Notes under the pieces: generated by a model | The model's database searches: none | What the model was told of the DNA's origin: nothing | What the model saw: only the letters and a program-made list of their open reading frames with translations | Assembly (NCBI GenBank): GCA_963930775.1 | Contig: OZ005689.1 | Coordinates: 10,296,010 to 10,360,009, forward strand | Source: Cliona cf. orientalis | Taxonomy: Eukaryota; Porifera; Demospongiae; Clionaida; Clionaidae | Length of the DNA stretch: 64,000 nucleotides | Reading direction: 5' to 3' | Shown: one piece after another, positions 11,405 through 23,704 of the stretch | How the letters are laid out: the number at the start of each line of letters is the position of its first letter | How positions within the stretch are numbered: position 1 is the stretch's first letter | Program-made: the position numbers and the translations under genes

Positions 11405-11991
11405 TGCAGGCCAGACAGTCCAGCTCCCAGATCGAGTCGGTCATATTCACGTGGACGTGCCAACAGTTAACTAATAATTGGTTGCTCGCACTTAGCGTTG
11501 GCATACATGTGCACTGCTATTGTCAACGACCCTTACCTATCATAATGAAATACACTTGCACTACTGGCAAGGAATTCCGTTGGAAGTGGCACTACGAGCA
11601 AGGAGTTCAGACTTTATGATCGTATAGTGTGTGACTTATAAGTGCTAGCAGGAGTTTATGAGCCGCCAAAGTGCTAGTGACTTAATCAAACTTGGTACAT
11701 AGCATTTTAATTTGTGTGTGTGTGTGTGTGTGTGATGTGTGTGTTTGACTGTTCGATATTGCGAGCTATAATAGCGGGGGCTATAGCACCCAAATACACC
11801 ACTGTTGTCAATGTGTAACCCCTTCACTAGCTCTCCCCATTACTCTCTGGGTCCCTTCAAGGCTGTACAGTATGTAAAGCTAATTAAGATAACCACTATC
11901 CAGTGGCTAGCAGGTTATTCATAGACTTGACTTGAGAAAGGCAGAACAGTCATGAATGTCCCACCCCACGATCCTGGGATATAATATTATA
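11405..11991. other. receptor upstream region with short (TG)n
   Basis: Holds the presumed promoter and 5' UTR of the minus-strand receptor gene and a short TG run (11712-11734). No other gene is seen. Confidence 0.4.
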
Positions 11992-12583
11992 TACCGTATA
12001 CTTTCTAATATAGGCGCCCCCAAAAAATAATTACAGATCGTGCAGGCGCCTCCAATTAGAACCGAAAAATTCACGAGCAGGTCAAAGGGCGCCTAAATTA
12101 GGGAGGCGCCTAAGCGCTGCAATTAGAACGGTTCTGGAAGTTTTGCCAGAGCACAAGCGCTATCACTAATCGGTCCTATTTAGTGGCAGTGAATATGATA
12201 GTGGCGAGAACAACAAAAATATGGTTCTAGTTTCAGTTCTTTTTGGAAATTTCACTCTGATCGCTGAATCATTCTCGAGTTGTCGGTACCGTAGCCATCA
12301 GAACGATTGTCTCTAACTCCAGAAAGACATCAAACCAGTCGGTAAGTGCTTATATAAATGTAGGAGACAGCTTAGTTTGACATCTAAACTGCTAGCTCGA
12401 TAGATCAATCGACGGTACCGAGGTATGCCATATTGCACGTGGCAATATACGTTCCAATTAAATAGGCGCCGCCTAAAAACAATTGATGTCCGGAAAGGCG
12501 CCTTAAATTAGAACCGAAAAAATTGCGCAGGTCCCAAAGGGCGCCTAAATTAGGGTGGCGCCTATATTAGAACATATACGGTA
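11992..12583. mobile_element. TACCGTA-type element with GGCGCC ends
   Basis: 592 bp. The left end TACCGTATACTTTCTAATAT then AGGCGCC, and the inverted right end, agree over about 27 bp with two mismatches, with TA at both edges. Sub-terminal AGGCGCC / GGGCGCCTAAATTAGG phrases repeat four or more times in both orientations (12012-12115 and 12465-12562), forming an inner set of inverted repeats. No ORF. A diverged interior copy occurs at about 1595-1705. Confidence 0.85.
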
Positions 12584-13410
12584 AGTTCCTGTCATCCATC
12601 CCAGAGTCAAATTAAGACCACTGATCAGGGTTTAATTGAAAAATGTATTATTCCATGCCACACTGACTAAATGTGTAATAACAACACCACAAGACTTAGC
12701 ATGGTATCTGAATCTGACCATGCAAGGCCAGATGCCTATAGCTAATAGTCGCTGCAGGCTAGATATTGCCCTATCCACATATTACCTGTATAATATTATA
12801 CTGAGTCCATCTGCTACCGGTATTTATGTATATGCATAATAGATAGGATACAATCATAAAGAAGTAAGCAATGAGTTAATTGATCATTTCCAATCACATT
12901 CTGGCTATAGTTATATAGGTACCTTTTAATTACCGGTAACTGCATACTCCAAAATTAGTATAAATTACATTCATGTTTCTGGGCTGAGATGGAGTTATAG
13001 TGAGCAGCTATATACGTACACTGAACCTTAGTACATTGAAGGAGAGATGAGACTATTAATTTTAAACTGTTTTCTTTATAAAATTTTAATAACTTAATAT
13101 TCTTTTTCAAGTCTCCACTTGTTCTCAGACCTCCATCTACCACCAGAATGATTTCATGATCTCACTTTGAATGTGCCATTTGCACGCACAGAGGCATGTT
13201 ATAACTCTTTCTTCTGTCAGACACCTCGCCTGTGAAATGAACTACCACATGAAGCTGTATCATCCACATCAATCACATCTTTTAAGAATGCTTACCTTTC
13301 TATTTCATAGCTTCTCTGTATAATACTGGAATAATATTATATCTATAATGCTACGCTTTGTATTATAATAACTTTAATAATTATTAGGTACACATTTAAA
13401 TTAGCCTCTA
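12584..13410. other. gene-free stretch
   Basis: AT-rich sequence. No convincing coding exon or RNA gene is seen. Confidence 0.4.
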
Positions 13411-14417
13411 TTAAGGTACCATTTAATTGCGTGGGCGTGAGCGTCAGGAATGGCTAATTCAATTAGCGAATCGTGAAGGGGCGTGGCCGAAGAGGCCATA
13501 CGAGTGCTTTTGGTCGAAGGTGGGCGTGTCCAGAATCGGCCAGGGATGATTATGCGCGTGTAATTAGCGACCGGAAGTGGCCCCTGAAGAAAAGGCCGGT
13601 AATTGCCCACATCAAAGCAAGATCAAAGCATTCTTTCTTAACTATTAACCGCAACGACTTAAAAAAAAAAGCTTATTAGGCCTAATTAAGCATGTGGGCG
13701 TGTTCCTGGCACTGTGTGGAGTGTGTGCGTGTGCGTTAATGCAGGTTTTATTGCTTCCGATTGGGCGTGGCTTCACGGGCCAGTGCTTGGACATCGGCGC
13801 CTGGGACTTGGCCTCGGCGATAGGTGGGCGTGTCCCGGAAGCGGTGGTGACCTTTGAACCCCGCGAGGAGGCTTTGGGGGCGTGGCAGGAGGTCAAAGGT
13901 GAGGCCATGTCTGTTAATGAGGCACTGTACGGCGGTGCGATCGAGGGGCCTGTACGGCTGGACGGAAGCTGACGATGGTTTGAAGCGGATGTGGTTGCGA
14001 TGACGTGTTGTTACTCCGCCCACACAGGAAATGAGGTGAGCTCTTGCGTGGGCGGTGTGGCAGAACGGCCTCCAAGTGTTTGTGTGTGTTTTGGCCTTGA
14101 GGAAGCTGTACGTTTTAATTGGGATTGATTGTGGGCTTCCGGTGGACATCCGGTGGTTAGTAGGCACTTGATTGAGAATGGTGGTCCTTGGGGAACAGGG
14201 TGGGGCTGTTTTGGGCGTGGCCTGGCCCCTCCCTTCCGGCTCGGCTTCCGGTCCATGGAGGATATTAAATGAACACTTCCGGCTCTAGCAGCCACACCCC
14301 TGAGACCTGTGCAATTAAAAGGGCGTGGTTACACAACATGCACCTCACTAATGACTTTGATGTGGTTTAGGTGTCATATCCCCCACCTCACGCCCACGCA
14401 ATTTAATGGTACCTTAA
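13411..14417. mobile_element. TTAA-flanked, GC-rich non-autonomous DNA element
   Basis: TTAA at 13411-13414 and 14414-14417 brackets a 999-bp body with about 30-bp terminal inverted repeats (GGTACCATTTAATTGCGTGG, then GCGTGAG). TTAA duplications are typical of the piggyBac and Kolobok groups. The interior is much more GC-rich than the flanks and holds ten or more GGGCGTG motifs in one orientation. Open frames of 90-140 codons on both strands overlap and show no recognisable domain; they are most likely a composition effect. Confidence 0.8.
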
Positions 14418-15184
14418 TTATGTTCTACACAGTGTGTCTATTGGCATCATCCAGCCAAGAATTATTACATAACAAAGATATTGGCAGACTCCTCCTTCAT
14501 TTCGATTAGGTGGGAGCCTTCTCAGGTAGGTTTGAAGGAGAGTAACATAGCATCTGTAACCCAAAGAGCTATATTAATCGGTTGTGTCGTCGTTGTTAGC
14601 ACAAAAATCGCCACTTCTCGAGGTATAGGCATCTAAGGGACTCGTAATCATGAAGAATCAATCGAATTCGGCGAAATACTGGCTTCAGTGTGCGTCAAAT
14701 CGAGAGATACGGTCCACGAGCGTCATAAATAGTGCCTTTTTATTGGCCACCGTAGCCACGCCTATCGACAGTGCCCATCAATGCATATGCATACCAATAA
14801 TGTGCTTTCTGCTCATGCGCATAACTAAGTGGCAAAGCGTATGAATGGTAAAGGTCGTCAACGTTCATAATGCTGGTGATGTCTTTTGTGACTGCCCTAT
14901 GGAACCAATCATAATGTAAGATAGCTATACTACTATTGTTACAACAAATATAGATAGAAATTCATATCTTTCTAGTCTGGGCTAGGTCTGGGTGCAGAGA
15001 GCACTTTTTCTTTTTCAAGTGTCACTGGAACTCCTAGTACAATTATTAAAGCAGCATTTCATTCATTTCTCTGAAGTTCACAAATTATAGCCATGCAAAT
15101 CTATAGATTGCGCAATGTGCGCGCGGGGTATGTGCTCTACAGAGCTCTAGTATCAGAAAAGTGTTGACACTTTTGTTCCCGGCT
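14418..15184. other. gene-free stretch
   Basis: Mixed-composition sequence. No gene supported. Confidence 0.35.
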
Positions 15185-15803
15185 TTATTCTTGTATAGCT
15201 ACCTGTCTTTTAGATTCATTTTCTGTGTAAACAACAAATTCACAGTGACAATCTCCAAAGAAAAACCGAGTTTCAAATCCTTGTGTTTGCAACCCGCTCA
15301 AAGGTATAGAACTATTCCATTCATAAAAAGACTGCATCGAAGAGAGACCTGGGAGAAGCAACACCCAAACGTCCTCCGCTCCAAAGCAGTTCTTCTTCTT
15401 CATAGAAGGATACTTCGGTGTGCCTCACAGCTTCACTAATTCCTTCTTCCCGTAACTGATGTGCAACCATATGCGTGTCCCTAGTTCCACAAATCACTGG
15501 TCTTCCTTTCTTAAAACATTGGGAGCGGTATAGGGTTTACTTCTTTCATGTAACACCCGAGACCACCCAAAAGCAAATTGATTGTTTTTGATGGATAGTT
15601 GCTCTCATCCAGCTTTCTGGCTTTGATAATAAACAGAGAAAACCACTTATTTAGAGCAGAAACATCCGATTGCTTCAATGGTGTCATAGTCAATAGTCTG
15701 AGTTCTTTCTTTAGCATGCTGTAGAGATAGAGCTAGAAACAGCTTCTCTGCTGTATACATCATCCAGCATGTCAAGAGAGATCCCAGTGAAGTCAAAATC
15801 CAT
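15185..15803 (-). pseudogene. Crypton-derived DUF3504 (ZMYM/QRICH1-like) pseudogene
   Basis: Minus-strand frames carry, in order, the hallmarks of the DUF3504 domain, which is related to Crypton tyrosine recombinases: NKWFSLFIIKARK with YPSKTINLLLGGLG and KEVNP near 15540-15680; then in another frame HQLREEGISEAVRHTE and EEELLWSGGRLG near 15355-15460; then in a third frame FFFGDCHCEFVVYTENESK near 15200-15260. A possible start at 15803 (MDFDFTGISLDMLDD) is separated from the rest by a stop. At least three frame breaks show that the gene is dead. The usual LRGGxEHR-type stretch is not preserved. A second member lies at 31410-32799. Confidence 0.65.
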
Positions 15804-16784
15804 GGCTATTCTAGTCTAAAACTACACTTAGTCTAGCTGCTTAACTTGCATAAGTTTGATGTCACCAAATTACCATAGTAACATACAATGTCATGCACAA
15901 ACCATCATTATAAATAATTACATATGGTCATATCATGCAACAAACCAGCAATTCCATGGGCTGACCATATGCCACAGATATTAGCAGAGTTTTGTAGTGA
16001 TGTAAAGCCTGTGCCAATATCTGCCATGTGGCACTGAAGCCTATGCAATAACTAATACAATGTCATATGAATAATTGGGTTTGCTTATCACTCAAGTGAA
16101 GCAATTTCACCAGCTAGTATGAAACTCTTGGAAATTCTGTATAATATTATTATGTGTGCTGTGTCCACATGGATAGCATGGCTAACATGAGTGTGAATCC
16201 TCCATTAAGGTAGTGTAGTTGGCAGTTTCCATGAGTGATGTAGCAGTTAATTGCCTCATGCTTGTACAGGCTTGTGTAAACCTGGGTGCTGTGCAAAGGT
16301 GCAGCTGTATAATTTTATACAGATTTAGTTACTGCCTTTGTACATGTGGTACCATAGTTTACATATTATTAATGTGCTTGTTAGCACAACCCAGACTGTG
16401 TCAGTAATCAATAATAACTATGCCAATCATGGAAAATACAATCTACACAACCATTATGGAAGTTACACTCTCTTGTTGATATATAGGGAGATCAGTGAAA
16501 TCAATAATATTAACTGAAATTGACACTGTGCTAGTACCTTGAACTGCCCGTTGTGCACTCGTGTAACCTCAGGTATCATGTTGCTATTAAATCAAGGTAT
16601 TAGGTGAAATAAAAGTTTCATATACACACTATACAATACAGCCATAGCCAACAGTTACTACAAAACAATAATATTATAATCATAATTATGACAGTCATAG
16701 GTAGAAGAAACATTAGCTACTCCTATATCACATTTGAACACTTTTTTCTGACTTTGCAATGCTAAAATACCATCAGTCGGTGTG
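15804..16784. other. gene-free stretch
   Basis: AT-rich sequence up to the target site of the large retrotransposon. No gene supported. Confidence 0.35.
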
Positions 16785-16789
16785 CTAGT

Positions 16790-17031
16790 TGTAAAGTACC
16801 AAACCAGATAGCTAGCTTTTCGACTTCAGAATAGAATTATTGTCATGACAGCGATTCAATACACACATAGAGATAATACAGGCATTGCGCAAACGGCGCT
16901 GCTACCTAACAATAGAATAGAACAAAGAGCCGGACAAAAGGTCCAGCCAACTAAACGAGCATGCGCATACAGAACTACAATAGTATAATGTAATGTTCAA
17001 AGTTACAGTTACAATAGTTTGAGTTACTACA
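16790..17031 (-). repeat. outer element 3' LTR
   Basis: TG..CA-bounded 242-bp LTR, adjacent to target repeat CTAGT on its left and the polypurine tract on its right. Confidence 0.92.
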
Positions 17032-17039
17032 CCCCTCCC

Positions 17040-17962
17040 TCACCAAGTCTGAGTGTCGAACCGAGCAGGTGGTTGATGTGAACGAGTCGGATATCGACGA
17101 GGGGGTGTGCGTGGTGTCTCCGGAATAGGTGAAGGGGCCAACTCAGGCGGTGGAGACAATTCAAGCTCGGGCGTATCAGTTTCGTTAGTGTCAGGAGTTG
17201 GCTCAGGCGGCACAATAGCGTCACTGGCATCCTCAGCTCCAGAAGAGGTTGAGGAAGGTGGTAAGTCAATGTCGATTTCAGTTTCGGGTACTTCCATGGG
17301 TGAAGGAGGAGGAGGATTAAACTCCTTCAGGTGATCCACGTGTCTCTTCCAGATACGTCCTCCGGATACATCCACAAGATATGTCAGTGGACCTAGTTGT
17401 TGAGCGATCACACCCGCTATCCAACTATCACCTGAGCCAAAATTCTTTGCTACGACAGACTGACCTATCTCGAATCGTCGAAATCGAGAATGTTGATCGT
17501 GCTGTTCCTTTTGCTTTGCTTGGCGTTGACGGACGTTCTGGCTAGGATCGGGCCTCAATAAATTCCAGCGCGTTCGGAGATGTCGTCCCATAATCAACTC
17601 ACAAGGAGGAACACCAGTGGTGGAGTGCGGAGTAGTGCGGTAGGTGAGAAGAAAACCTGCCAATCTGTGAGACAAGGTCAATCCATCATTTTTGCCAGCC
17701 TTCATAGCCTCTTTGAACGTGCGTACAAATCGTTCGGCCTCTCCGTTCGTAGCTGGATGGTATGGCGAAATGCGTATATGCTTGATACCGTTAAGCTTTG
17801 CAAACTCGGCAAATTCAGAGCTAGGAGACGAACTGTGGACCATTGTCCGATACAATCTGTTCCGGGATACCGAGCGAAGAGAACACTTGTCTCAGTGCGG
17901 AAATCGTTCGAGCGGCAGTGGTTTGTGACATCTCAATCACTTCAGCCCATTTGGAGTAGGCA
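17040..17962 (-). pseudogene. outer element integrase, C-terminal part
   Basis: Carries the second half of the integrase core: SDNGPQF near 17830-17850, a frame break close to 17835, then ISPYHPATNGEAERF with the catalytic Glu, then a GPY-like region (GPLTYLVD) and a Pro/Glu/Ser-rich tail ending TRSHQPPARFDTQTW. The upstream half of the same core lies beyond the inserted element, at 24755-24800. The part encoded here is therefore separated from it by 6.8 kb. Confidence 0.85.
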
Positions 17963-18190
17963 TGTAACGACCAGGGTCTCCTGATGTTATTAGCAAATAC
18001 TTATTTAGTAAACTTAGCAAAGATACATACAGGCTACACTTACAAAAAGACAGTTACTTCATGACTGACAAAGATTAGCAACTGAACTCAATACACAAAA
18101 CCGGTCTGACTGGCCTAACTAGAATGACATAGCATTACATCATAACCAAAGATACAAGCATATACAAAACCAAAACCACATGACACTACA
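17963..18190 (-). repeat. inner element 3' LTR
   Basis: 228-bp LTR bounded by TG and CA; a 4-nt deletion relative to its partner at 24523-24754 is the only difference seen. Confidence 0.92.
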
Positions 18191-18367
18191 TCTCCCCCAG
18201 CCAAGATGGGAGGTCGTCCTCGACATCATAGCACAAATCAATAAGCTAACAAAAGATAATTAAATCAATGACCTAACACAAATCAATAAACAATAATAAT
18301 ATTATTATTACACTATTATTCAGTCAATACACGACAGTTCAGAAAATGCATGACATTGTACTTACAG

Positions 18368-19520
18368 TTACTGGCTTGCATTGCGGGTCATGGACCTCGT
18401 AACTGGTCCGACAGTACGAACAGGAGCTTTATCTTTAACTTGGCTCGACTGTTTCCGTGCCTTTTGTCGCTTAGAACGTTTCTTGCCGCGACCTGTCCAA
18501 CATACATCATTGCTTAGTTCACTAGGGCATGGCCGGATCCGATCTAGTGATACAAATATTGGTTCTTCCTGACCATCGACAAGCTGGACTTCGGCATTAC
18601 AATCAGTTAAATTGATGATACGATAAGGGCCGTGAAATGGTCGACTCAATTTCCAGTCCTTTCCTTTTACTTCGTTCGGCATGTACAAGAGTACACGATC
18701 TCCGACATTAAAAGACGTCTCCTTTGATTTTTGGTCGTAATAGAGCTTTTGTTTCTTCTGAGCGGACTGAATGTTAGCTTTTGCAGCTTCCCAAGCACTT
18801 CCAAGATGTGAAACAAGTGCTGTTTTGTAGTCTTCAAGGTCGATAGTGTAAATAGATCTCGGCTGAGTTAGGGTAGTTTCCGTAGGAAGACGCGGATTTC
18901 TGCCAAATAGAAGGTAGAAGGGGGACTCTTTAGTACTCTCTTGGGCAGATACTCTATAGGCGAAGAGTAGAAACGGCAGTCGTTCATCCCAGTCATCACT
19001 CCTGGTGGAGCTCTTGGAGATCATACTGATGAGAGTGGAATTAAATTTCTCGACAAGACCATCGGTCTGAGGATGGTAGCCAGACGTATTCAACTTTTCT
19101 ATACCGAGGAGGGAACACACTTCGAGAACCAAGTCTGATAAAAAGTTAGCTCCACGGTCAGAGAGTAACTGTTCCGGTACTCCATGAACACAAACAATCT
19201 TCTCAACTAACAGCTTCGCTATGGTTTCTGCAGTCTGGTCTGGAACTGGAAATGCTTCGATCCACTTGGTTAAGTAGTCGGAAAATACTACAACATATCG
19301 ATTACCGTTCCTTGTCAATGGAAGTTGGAGTACGTCTACCCCAAGACGATGAAAGGGTCCGCCTACCGGGATAGGGTGTAGTGGGGGTCGTGTAGGCTTC
19401 CGTCCACCCTTCCTGGTCACACAAGTGAGACACGCTCTGCAATGACGACGAACATCGGAGCGAATTCCCTTCCACCTATAGTAGCGGCGGAGACGGTCGT
19501 AGACCTTCTTCTCGAAAAGT
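18368..19520 (-). pseudogene. inner element integrase
   Basis: Zinc-binding end with CRACLTC near 19430, then a catalytic core with DVLQLP (first Asp), SDRGANF (second Asp) and SGYHPQTDGLVEKFN (catalytic Glu), then FNVGDRVLLY and a HGPYRI motif of the GPY/F C-terminal module. The reading frame is shifted by one nucleotide relative to the upstream polyprotein near 19510-19520, inside the HHCC zinc module. All catalytic residues look intact, so this single break is the main defect. It could also be a sequencing error, given the near-identical LTRs. Confidence 0.88.
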
Positions 19521-22500
19521 GGCCGGCAAATTGACCTGAGTGTGCTTCCTCCAACATCGTCTGCTGCAGGTGCTTTGGAACAACAATGCACCATTGGTGA
19601 GGAGAGCTCGGATACTCGAAGTACAGAACTCCGTCGATCAGGTCGAACTTCGGACTCTCAGCCACTATCTTCTTAGAAGTCTGCTCCTCGGGAGGGAGAT
19701 TACCAGTTTCTAGGTACTCAATGAGAGGTAAGAGATCAGAATCACTTCGTTGTTCTTGTTTGATGTCGTCAAACTGTCGTTGCGTTTCTGGCGGTGACGT
19801 GTCATCACACGAATCGTCCAAATGCTCAGTAGTAACTGATAACACTGTAGTTTCTTCGATTGTCGGATTCCTCGACAATGCATCGGCATTGGCATTTTTC
19901 TTTCCAGATCGATGTCTGATAGTGAGGTTCATCTCCTGTATAGTCAGTGCCCATCTTGCAAGTTTGGTGGATGGATTGCGGGAACTTAGGAGAGATAGAC
20001 AGGCTGCATGGTCTGTGTACACAGTACATGGGTAACCGAGGATGTACGGACGGAAGTGTTTGACAGCCCATATCAGTCCCAAGGTTTCTAACTCGGATAT
20101 CCCATAGTTCCGTTCTGCAGGCTGTAGAGAGCGTGACGCATAGGCAATGGGATGCACCGTACCGTCAGGTTGCTTCTGTGCAAGCACTGCTCCTAAACCA
20201 ACTGTACTAGCGTCAGTCTCGATCACAAACTCCTCGCTCGGGCCAAAACGTGGATAGGCTAACACGGGAGCATCACACAGTAATTCCTTTAGCTCACAGA
20301 AGGCATTGTCGCATGCGCTCGTCCAGCAGAAAGGCGAGTTCTTCTTAGTCTGTGAGTGCAAAGGTGCCGCTATCTTAGCAAAGGCTGGAACAAATCTCCT
20401 ATAATAAGACGCTAGTCCCAAAAACTGTCGAAGCTTGCTGACATCGGTAGGCACTGGGAAGTCTCGAACCTTTTGAACTTTGGCTGGGTCTGGAGCTATG
20501 CCTTCCTTGGATATGACATGGCCTAAATGAACAACCTGATCACAAAGAAAGGAACACTTTTTGGGCTTCAGGCGCAACCCTGCTCTCCTGAGTCGGCTAA
20601 AAACTTCTTTGAGATGAACCAAATGCTCGTCAAAAGTTTTCGACGCCACCAAAATATCATCGATGTATACAAAACAACTGCTCCATTCTAGCCCTGCTAA
20701 CACCACCTGCATTAACCTTTGGAATGTAGCAGGAGCGTTGCATAACCCGAAAGGCATGCGAACGAACTCGTAGAGTCCTTTGTGCGTGGTGAAAGCTGAC
20801 TTAGGTCTAGAAGACTCGTCAAGCTCAATCTGCCAAAATCCAGTGGCTAAATCTAGAGTCGTGAAATATCTGGCTTCTCCTAAAGTGGACAAAATATCTT
20901 CAATCCGCGGTAACGGATAAACATCCTTCCTCGAAACTGCATTCAAGCGCCTGTAATCGATACAGAATCGAGCTGTACCATCCTTCTTCGGCACGAGGAC
21001 TACCGGGCTTGCCCAGGGGCTTGAGGACGGTTGTACTATCCCCTGTGCTTGCATATCCTCTATCATTTCTGCCATCTGCTCACGATAAATCATCGGAGTG
21101 AGGTAAGGCTGTTGTTTTATCGGCTGACTATCACCGGTGTCTATGGTGTGTTTGACTAGATTGGTGCAACCAAGCTCAGAATTATCAAGAGCAAAAACAT
21201 CTGATGCTCCTAACATAAGTGTTTTGAGGCTGTTAAACTGCTTATTCGTGAGATCACCCTGATTCAGCTTAAGGGCACCCAACAACTTTCGGTTACGCTC
21301 ATCGTCAAACTTCTCATCAACCATGACTTTAGCACAACTGCTCTCGACTAGCTGACTCTCTCCACTCATGCGAGTTGCATGGTCACTAGGAGACTTGGCT
21401 ACAAAAGGCTCAATAACGCCAAGTTCAGCTCCTCTACAAAGCTTCACTCTAGTGTCTTGCATGTTTTGCAATGGAATATACACTCTTCCCTTCTCGCCAA
21501 TTGTCAACACCGTTTCAGGAATACTCAGGCCACTTGATGCCATCACATTCAAATTTGGCTCAAAGATGCAATCCTCACCCTTTCTATTAATACTTTCAAT
21601 CTCGGCTTTGACAATTTTACTAGCTTGGCTCGGGACAGATATGGTCCTTACCAAGCGGACACGAGTGACACTCTCTTTTGGTTCAGTACCCGTGCGTAAA
21701 GGCTTGTTATTTGCTCTCAAAAACTGGAGTCCTAGCAAGGAAGTAGCATTAGTACCCAATAAGCATCCCTGCTCACTATCCGGTTGTACAATCACAGGTA
21801 CACAGGCTCTCTTCCCATCAGCTTGGATATTAACCTCAAGCTGGGCAGTACACACAAGCTCATTCCCACCTCTCTTCCCATCTTTACCATACACTTTAAT
21901 TGAGGGCTTACTCATTTCTGGGAGTGGCTTTCCTGTGCGGCGGAGGTTCCTCGCAATCTCGTGTAGCATTCTCCGGGAGATAATGGTCGCTGGAGATCCG
22001 CAATCCACGACTGCCTCCACTGGAACCCCTTCGATCTCTAGGTCGAGAAATAGCGTGGGTCCCACGACTGGGTTACTCTCCTGAGACTCGGTTGTGACTG
22101 TGCAAGTGTTCGCATATGCATCTCCAAGATGTTCACGTTCGTTACGAAGCCTGCACCGGGCTAGCATTTCTTCTAGCTGGGCCTCCGTGAACTCACTCTC
22201 TGCTTCGACTGTCTTAACGGCTGCTGCTCTCGAATTGTCACTACGACCCGGGGCCTCATGCTTCAGTCGAGGATTTCGGCAATTACGAGCAAGGTGACCT
22301 TTGTGACCACACCTGTGACAGTAAGCTCGTAGACTGTATCCTCCAGAAGCTGAAGGGCTTCGTTCTGCTCGAGGTTCTGAGTCATCCTTCTGCCTTGCAT
22401 TCGGACTCGAGCCAGGTTGCTCTTTGCTATGAGGGGGCTTCACGAATCTGGTTTGTTTCGGCTGTGCAGGTTTCTCGCTCTTCTTCTCACCATGGACTGT

Positions 22501-23046
22501 TACTGAAGCAGCATTATACTGTTTCTCATGTTGCTCTAGTGTTCTCGCCCGATCGTAAAGTTCTTGAAAAGTCTCAGATGTCTTGGGAGCGCCAAGCTTC
22601 CTCTGCCACTTCGTCAATAGGGCCTGGAAGAAGCGACCCTTGAGCATGCGATCAAAGTCCTTGCCATCAGTGGAGGGGAAGGCTTTCCTGCCTAGACGCT
22701 GTAGTTCAAGTCCAAGTTGCTCCACAGACTCATTCTCTTGGACCTTGCGATGAAACTCCAGCCCTCGCAGTTCCTCTATGTCTACAGGACGGGATCTTTT
22801 GCGGAGAGCGTCTGCGGCTCTCTTGTAGCCAGACTTCTCATCGGCAGAGAACATCCTAAACACGTGTGAGGCAGTTTTGTCGAGGTGCACCTTCAACTGA
22901 TACAGCTTGACTTCATCTGACCACTCGGCTAAGTGGGCTCTCTCCTCGAACCGCTCTAACCATCTGTCAACGCCATCATCTTCGGCTTGACTTCCTTCAC
23001 CAGTATACCTTTCCAATGGTGGAAGGCTCTGAACAGAAGCAGCCTT
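19515..23046 (-). pseudogene. inner element gag (C-part), protease, RT and RNase H
   Basis: One long open frame covers most of the polyprotein. In the frame counted from 23145: gag matrix/capsid-like alpha-helical region about residues 45-215, zinc knuckle CHRCGHKGHLARNC near 275-289, protease active site VDCGSPATII near 377, RT from about 660 to 900 with FVYIDDI near 826, RNase H with IETDASTVGLGAVL near 972-985, then the integrase N-terminus. The first about 31 codons of that frame translate the end of the MULE-like insertion and do not belong to gag. The protease DCG in place of DTG is unusual but occurs in some Gypsy-type lineages. Confidence 0.9.
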
Positions 23047-23055
23047 GGTCATAGC

Positions 23056-23704
23056 TAGTCTCGTAAACCAGACCCCTATTCCGCAGCGCTGGGTGTATTT
23101 CATCACCAGCACGCGGAAAGAGGGTCTGGGAATTCTGGGCACCAATCCGTGGCACCTACTGGAATGTCGGCAGAGCCAATGAGATCGCTCAGAATGGTCA
23201 CATGACCATGCTGCGCCCGCAAATATGCCATTAACAAGCTGCTCGATTCACCGCTCAGTGTCCGAATTGTAGCAAAACCTTGCCAGAAGGCCGCTTTGAG
23301 GACGTCTATGCACAGATATGAGGACTGTTACTTAAACAGCGATGGTTTGGCTACTTTTTTCTGACTTTTCAGGTATTTTTATGGTGAAAAGACACAGAAA
23401 TAGACTCAAGCACGCGCTAAGGAGCCGCGCTGACTAAGTATTCAAGATTTTGCTACATTTAGGTATTTTATTGATAGTTTTTAGCCAGTATAGTCCAAAC
23501 GAGTAGTTCAGGATCATAAACAGCGCGTAGAACTCGAAGGAGGTGCAACAAAAAGTTTTGCGGTAAAATATTGCATTCCGTTTACGTGACGTAAAAATTC
23601 CACTGTGCCACGGATTGGTGCCCAGAATCCCCAGACCCTCTTTCCGCGTGCTGGTGATGAAATACACCCAGCGCTGCGGAATAGGGGTCTGGTTTACGAG
23701 ACTA
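23056..23704. mobile_element. MULE-like element inside inner gag, 9-bp target duplication
   Basis: 649 bp with about 100-bp terminal inverted repeats (23056-23157 and 23602-23704) starting TAGTCTCGTAAACCAGACCC. GGTCATAGC is duplicated exactly on both sides (23047-23055 and 23705-23713). No transposase is encoded, so it is non-autonomous. It interrupts the gag frame, and the frames on either side would be continuous without it. A 9-bp duplication fits Mutator-like elements; the superfamily call is inference from duplication length. Confidence 0.9.

Noticed and set aside
13694-14295. ORFs of 92-139 codons on both strands
   Set aside because: Lie inside a GC-rich non-autonomous element; all overlap and none has a recognisable domain.
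21368-22084. 238-codon plus-strand ORF
   Set aside because: Antisense shadow of the inner retrotransposon gag-pol frame.
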